From an uncultured Brevibacterium sp. (GTDB taxonomy: Bacteria > Actinomycetota > Actinomycetes > Actinomycetales > Brevibacteriaceae), in assembly GCA_902489185.1 (NCBI GenBank), contig CABTZC010000063.1, forward strand, positions 1 through 8,976: DNA of 8,976 nucleotides, read 5' to 3'. Positions 6,225-8,976 of the stretch are shown piece by piece. Both the position numbers and the translations under genes were made by a program. The notes below the pieces were generated by a model. The model worked only from the letters and a program-made list of their open reading frames with translations, was not told the origin of the DNA and searched no databases. Each line of letters starts with the position of its first letter. Positions within the stretch are counted from its first letter, which is position 1.

Positions 6225-6521
6225 ATGGGTAAACTCGCGTATCAGTTGCTCGGTGTAGGCGGAGGCGCGCTGGCAGCTCTGGCTGCACGCAAAGCGCTTA
6301 CGGTCGTATGGGAAAAAACCATGGACCGCCCGACTCCTAACCAGGACACCGACGACGACTCGACACTGGCAGAAGCACTCGCCTGGACTATCGTCTCCGG
6401 TGTGGGCGTTGCCGTGGCTCAGCTGGTAGTTCAGCGTTACGCAGTCCAGACGGTGCGTAAAAACTTTGGCGAAACTGCACTGCCTAAGAAGCTGCGTAAG
6501 AAGAACGAAGAAGAGGCTTAA
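6225..6521 (+). CDS. DUF4235 small membrane protein
   Basis: This 98-residue protein has two predicted membrane spans: about residues 4-28 (a Gly/Ala-rich helix followed by ARKALTVVWE) and 50-74 (EALAWTIVSGVGVAVAQLVV). They are joined by a short acidic loop (RPTPNQDTDDDST) and followed by a basic tail (KKLRKKNEEEA). The pattern GG-ALAALAARKA...VWEK, and the second span ending in a VVQRYA-like stretch, is typical of DUF4235 of actinobacteria, whose function is unknown. The start is ATG 6225, preceded by AGAAGG (6213-6218) at 6 nt. It begins 51 nt after the PabC-like gene and may be read through from it or have its own promoter. Its stop codon lies 11 nt from that of the convergent AroD gene. 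Confidence 0.85.
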   Translation: MGKLAYQLLGVGGGALAALAARKALTVVWEKTMDRPTPNQDTDDDSTLAEALAWTIVSGVGVAVAQLVVQRYAVQTVRKNFGETALPKKLRKKNEEEA

Positions 6522-6538
6522 GTCTCCTGATCTTAAGC
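6516..6538. terminator. Small symmetric hairpin holding both convergent stop codons
   Basis: GCTTAAG (6516-6522) and CTTAAGC (6532-6538) can pair around a 9-nt loop. The TAA of the rightward DUF4235 gene (6519-6521) and the TAA of the leftward AroD gene (6533-6535) sit in the two stem arms. The stem is only 7 bp, AT-rich and has no T run, so it is a weak terminator at best. No other terminator is visible between these convergent genes. Confidence 0.3.
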
Positions 6539-7333
6539 GTCCAAAACCTGGGCGAGTTGCCGTACTTGCGCAACTGAGTACTGCCCAGGCGCCGAAGCCC
6601 CTTGCGGTCCTGTTGCAAACGTTGCGCAGGACCCAAATTCGGCACCCATGAGGCGTGTGACTGCGCCCATCCGCCCCATGGATATTGCAATCACGGGGAT
6701 GGACAGCTCACCCTGGGCCCGGTGTGCCACGTGCAGAACGCTGATCACATCGTCCATGTTGGTGGGAGTCACCGCGATTTTCGCGACACTCGCCCCGGCC
6801 TGTTCCATGGCGCGCATGCGTTCCAGCAGATCGTGTGGCGTGGCCGAAAAGTCGTGAAATGAGGCGATCACGTGGGTTCCCTGCGCACGGGCCTTTTCGA
6901 CCAGCGCACGCGAATCGGGGCGGGCCAACTCTACGTCCAAGGCGATTTGAATGCCGGTTGCCCCACTGGTTTCCGCGCACTGAATAAGTGCTTCCACCGC
7001 CGAGGTGTACGCCGCTTCCGCACACTGCCCACCTTCCGCTTCCGATCGCACAGTGAAAATCAGCGGAAGCTGGGTACGTTCACGCAGGGCAGTTGCCACC
7101 TCGGCGATTTTCTCACCGAGGTCGCCCTCGCTTGCCGTTTCCCCGCCTACCGAACCACCGCCGGCAGCTTCCACCGCACAAACCAGAGGATCGACCCTCC
7201 ATTCCACAACATCAGGGCTGGTGGGACCGGGGGTGAGCCACTCATCGCCAACACCATGAACGTCGTTGACGCTCGTGCACGTAACAGACGAAATGATTGC
7301 GGGCATACGCGAACACATCGGGAGCGATTTCAT
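6533..7333 (-). CDS. aroD: Type I 3-dehydroquinate dehydratase
   Basis: This enzyme dehydrates 3-dehydroquinate to 3-dehydroshikimate by a Schiff base, in the shikimate pathway in the cytosol. Numbering from ATG 7333 (266 residues): VVEWRVD (E44, R46), FTVRS (R96), H160 in ASFHDF as general acid/base, K185 in VAKIAVTP as the Schiff-base lysine, R227 (AVTRLMG), and S247/Q251 in GASAPGQ closing the active site, all matching the E. coli residues. A Gly/Ser-rich insert AAGGGSVGGETASEG (about 56-70) after the EWRVD strand is unusual. The start is uncertain: ATG 7339, 7333 and 7306 are in frame; 7333 has AGG at 8 nt, while 7306 has no ribosome site but fits the family's usual beginning (MPAIISSVT). 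It begins 25 nt after the DyP stop, so it is probably translated from the same mRNA. Confidence 0.93.
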   Translation of the reverse strand: MKSLPMCSRMPAIISSVTCTSVNDVHGVGDEWLTPGPTSPDVVEWRVDPLVCAVEAAGGGSVGGETASEGDLGEKIAEVATALRERTQLPLIFTVRSEAEGGQCAEAAYTSAVEALIQCAETSGATGIQIALDVELARPDSRALVEKARAQGTHVIASFHDFSATPHDLLERMRAMEQAGASVAKIAVTPTNMDDVISVLHVAHRAQGELSIPVIAISMGRMGAVTRLMGAEFGSCATFATGPQGASAPGQYSVAQVRQLAQVLDA

Positions 7334-7358
7334 ACCCATAGCCTACGTGGCAACGACA

Positions 7359-8627
7359 CTACGCAAACAGCGTCTGTCCCACGAATCCGCCTTCCCTGGC
7401 ACCCGGCGGGATTGCCCACACGGTGGACCCTACGGGCGTGGTCCACTCGTTGAGCAGGTCGGCCTGCGCCAGCCGTTCCTGGATTGGCAGGAACTGGCGA
7501 TCGATGTTTGCCTGGTACGACGCAAAAATCAGGCCGGTTGCCCCCAAGCCCTCCTGGTAGGAGTAGACGCGCCGATAGATCTGCTCTGCCGGGTCTTGCG
7601 TGTTCCGTGACCGCGCCACGTGGCTCACGGGCGAAATCACGGACAGGCCCAGTTCGTTCTTCGCATCCAAGTCTGGAATGTCGTGTTCGTCAGTGCCCGT
7701 GAGCGGCGCACCACGTGCCATGTCACGGCCTACCGAAAACTCGCGCGCCGGCCGATCCGCTTGGTCCCACGTGGCCATATTCATTTCAATATCGCGGATC
7801 ACCAGCGTCGTTCCGCCTGCCATCCATGCGGGGTAGTGATCTGCAAGATCCCGAGGTGGTTCCCCGCGGGCGGAAAACACCGCCGGGGTCACGCCGGTAG
7901 TTGTGCCCCACACCAAACGGGCGAAGTCTTCTGAGCCGGGACCCGGGTTGGCTGTTCCGTCTACCTGCCCAAACGGATTCCGAACTGTGGTGCCCTGTGG
8001 GTCCGAGCCATAAGCTCGGCGGAAGCCTTCACGCGTCCACGCAACATCGGTAAACGCGCGGGCGTCCTTCATGAGCATGCGCACCGTGTGGGCCACAGTG
8101 GACGGGTCGTCGCTACATACTTGCAACAACAAGTCCCCGTCCGTTCTCCCCTGTTGGAACCGGTCAAAGTCGAAGCGAGGTAGGGGTTTTAGCCAGTCAG
8201 GCGCTGATCGCACGCGCTCCACCAGACCACGGCCGAACCCAAACGTGACAGTCAAACGCGCCGGCCTTTCCGTCAGTTCAGGTTCAGTATCTGCCAGTGG
8301 CGGTTTCCCTTGTGTCATGGCCGCAGCGTCATCCGAAAGCAGAGTCAGCATGCGACGCACCCCGTCACGATCCACTTTTTTGCGGAGTTTAAGCGCAACG
8401 AACACGCCGTGCGCTTGAGGTGGAGTTTCCACTCCAGCTTGATGCTCACCGTAAAACGGGACCGTTTGTTCACCGTTTAAGCCTGCGTTATCCGGACGTG
8501 GGTGCTGTGGCTTGGCCTGCGCGGTTGCACGTCCAGTACCAAAACCGACTGCGCCAGCGACTCCTACGGCACCCACAACCGTCGCACCCATGAGGGTGCG
8601 ACGGTTAGGCGTGGGCTGATTAGCCAT
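7359..8627 (-). CDS. TAT-exported DyP-type heme peroxidase (DtpA/EfeB-like)
   Basis: This 422-residue dye-decolorizing peroxidase is predicted to act outside the membrane. The N-terminus MANQPTPNRRTLMGA carries the twin-arginine pair (R9, R10), a hydrophobic Gly/Ala/Val stretch and a cleavage site near TAQA (about residue 38), so it should be folded with heme in the cytosol and exported by Tat. The DyP core shows TFGFGRGLVERV (128-139), the FGQVDGTANP motif (219-228) with catalytic D223, H336 (SPVSHVARS) as the likely proximal heme ligand, RR at 352-353 (QIYRRVYSY), and the typical end GGFVGQTLF. ATG 8627 is chosen: it begins the TAT signal and has GAGG 6 nt upstream; further upstream, the frame only overlaps the copper chaperone. 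It overlaps that gene by 8 nt, implying translational coupling. The neighbour favours DtpA over EfeB of efeUOB. Confidence 0.95.
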   Translation of the reverse strand: MANQPTPNRRTLMGATVVGAVGVAGAVGFGTGRATAQAKPQHPRPDNAGLNGEQTVPFYGEHQAGVETPPQAHGVFVALKLRKKVDRDGVRRMLTLLSDDAAAMTQGKPPLADTEPELTERPARLTVTFGFGRGLVERVRSAPDWLKPLPRFDFDRFQQGRTDGDLLLQVCSDDPSTVAHTVRMLMKDARAFTDVAWTREGFRRAYGSDPQGTTVRNPFGQVDGTANPGPGSEDFARLVWGTTTGVTPAVFSARGEPPRDLADHYPAWMAGGTTLVIRDIEMNMATWDQADRPAREFSVGRDMARGAPLTGTDEHDIPDLDAKNELGLSVISPVSHVARSRNTQDPAEQIYRRVYSYQEGLGATGLIFASYQANIDRQFLPIQERLAQADLLNEWTTPVGSTVWAIPPGAREGGFVGQTLFA

Positions 8628-8976
8628 TGTGACCCTCGTGCTTACTGTGGTCGCCTGGCGCATAGTTTTCCTGGGCCCCGGTGAACTCTTTCGCAGTGAA
8701 CTCAAGTGGAATATCGCCTTGCGACGACGACACCGTGATCGTGATCTTCTCACCGGGTTCGATCGCTTGAGTCATCTTCATGAGCATGATGTGATCCCCA
8801 CCGGGCTCAAAAGTTTTCGACTCCCCCGGCTTAATGGTGAATCCGTCTTCCTTGTGTTTCATCTGCATACCACCGGCACCGTCAGACACGGTTTCGTGCA
8901 TTTCCACGATCTCCGCGTGATCCGACTTTCCACCGGTGAGAGTCAGGTCCTCGCCCGAGGTGTTTGTCACCGTTCC
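8620..8976 (-). CDS. PCu(A)C family copper chaperone, N-terminal part outside window
   Basis: The visible 118 residues are the C-terminal part of a PCu(A)C (DUF461) domain, an extracytoplasmic Cu(I) carrier that hands copper to cuproenzymes such as cytochrome oxidase. The visible part opens in mid-domain at GTVTNTSGEDLTL, so the frame is open to the window edge and the true start with its signal or lipoprotein sequence lies beyond 8976; GTG 8970 is an internal Val. Copper ligands are present: H27 in VEMHET, M37/M39 in GGMQM, and H62 and M64 in GGDHIMLM. The canonical H-x10-M spacing is off by one residue. After the domain there is a histidine-bearing tail (GDHSKHEGHNG) suited to Cu(II) binding. 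It overlaps the DyP gene by 8 nt (AAT GGC TAA contains the ATG), so the two are coupled. Family call is firm. Confidence 0.92.
   Translation of the reverse strand, partial: GTVTNTSGEDLTLTGGKSDHAEIVEMHETVSDGAGGMQMKHKEDGFTIKPGESKTFEPGGDHIMLMKMTQAIEPGEKITITVSSSQGDIPLEFTAKEFTGAQENYAPGDHSKHEGHNG

Noticed and set aside
7005..7453. Plus-strand open frames across the AroD/DyP junction
   Set aside because: They are antisense to two genes with complete active-site motifs and show no recognisable domain.
8628..8753. Upstream extension of the DyP protein
   Set aside because: The added residues are Arg-rich shadow of the copper chaperone gene, which has clear PCu(A)C motifs; the TAT signal begins at ATG 8627 with a good ribosome site.

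Overview
The window looks like a chromosomal stretch of a moderately GC-rich Gram-positive actinobacterium, perhaps of the Micrococcales or Corynebacteriales type; I cannot name a genus. The evidence is an LPXTG cell-wall-anchored protein, DUF3817 and DUF4235 membrane proteins, a TAT-exported DyP peroxidase beside a PCu(A)C copper chaperone, an OSBS/N-succinylamino-acid racemase most like the Amycolatopsis type, and GTG starts that look leaderless. I see no insertion sequence, phage gene, CRISPR array, tRNA or rRNA. Most of the content is ordinary core-type genes.

Layout: (1) 1-1002 (+) is the 3' part of an enolase-superfamily o-succinylbenzoate synthase / N-succinylamino-acid racemase. It converges with a minus-strand pair: an unrecognised charged coiled-coil protein (1008-1508) and a DUF3817 membrane protein (1570-2022). 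(2) A divergent promoter region of about 120 bp follows, then a ferritin-like/VIT1 iron or manganese transporter (2146-3219, +) that appears to be leaderless. (3) A strong two-way terminator hairpin (3251-3288) separates it from a large secreted M28 metallopeptidase with PA domain, acidic stalk and LPRTG anchor (3322-5082, -). (4) A 5083-5279 divergent regulatory region carries a CRP/GlxR-like 16-mer and an inverted repeat. Beyond it lie a class IV PLP enzyme, probably aminodeoxychorismate lyase (to 6173, +), and a small DUF4235 membrane protein (6225-6521, +). (5) A tightly packed minus-strand operon enters from the right edge: PCu(A)C copper chaperone (8620 to past the edge), TAT-dependent DyP peroxidase (7359-8627, overlapping by 8 nt) and type I 3-dehydroquinate dehydratase (6533-7333).

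How the genes relate: the right-hand operon joins extracytoplasmic copper handling to a secreted heme peroxidase, an arrangement known from the Streptomyces DtpA locus, but adds a shikimate-pathway enzyme at its end. MenC-like, AroD-like and PabC-like genes all touch chorismate metabolism (upstream supply, menaquinone branch, folate branch). They lie in separate transcription units and could be together by chance. The VIT/ferritin protein and the copper/DyP operon both concern metal and redox stress. The most distinctive non-coding signals are the candidate leaderless promoter with a perfect palindrome in its spacer (2111-2139), the CRP/GlxR-like site (5116-5131) and the palindrome GTCTGTACAGAC (6192-6203).
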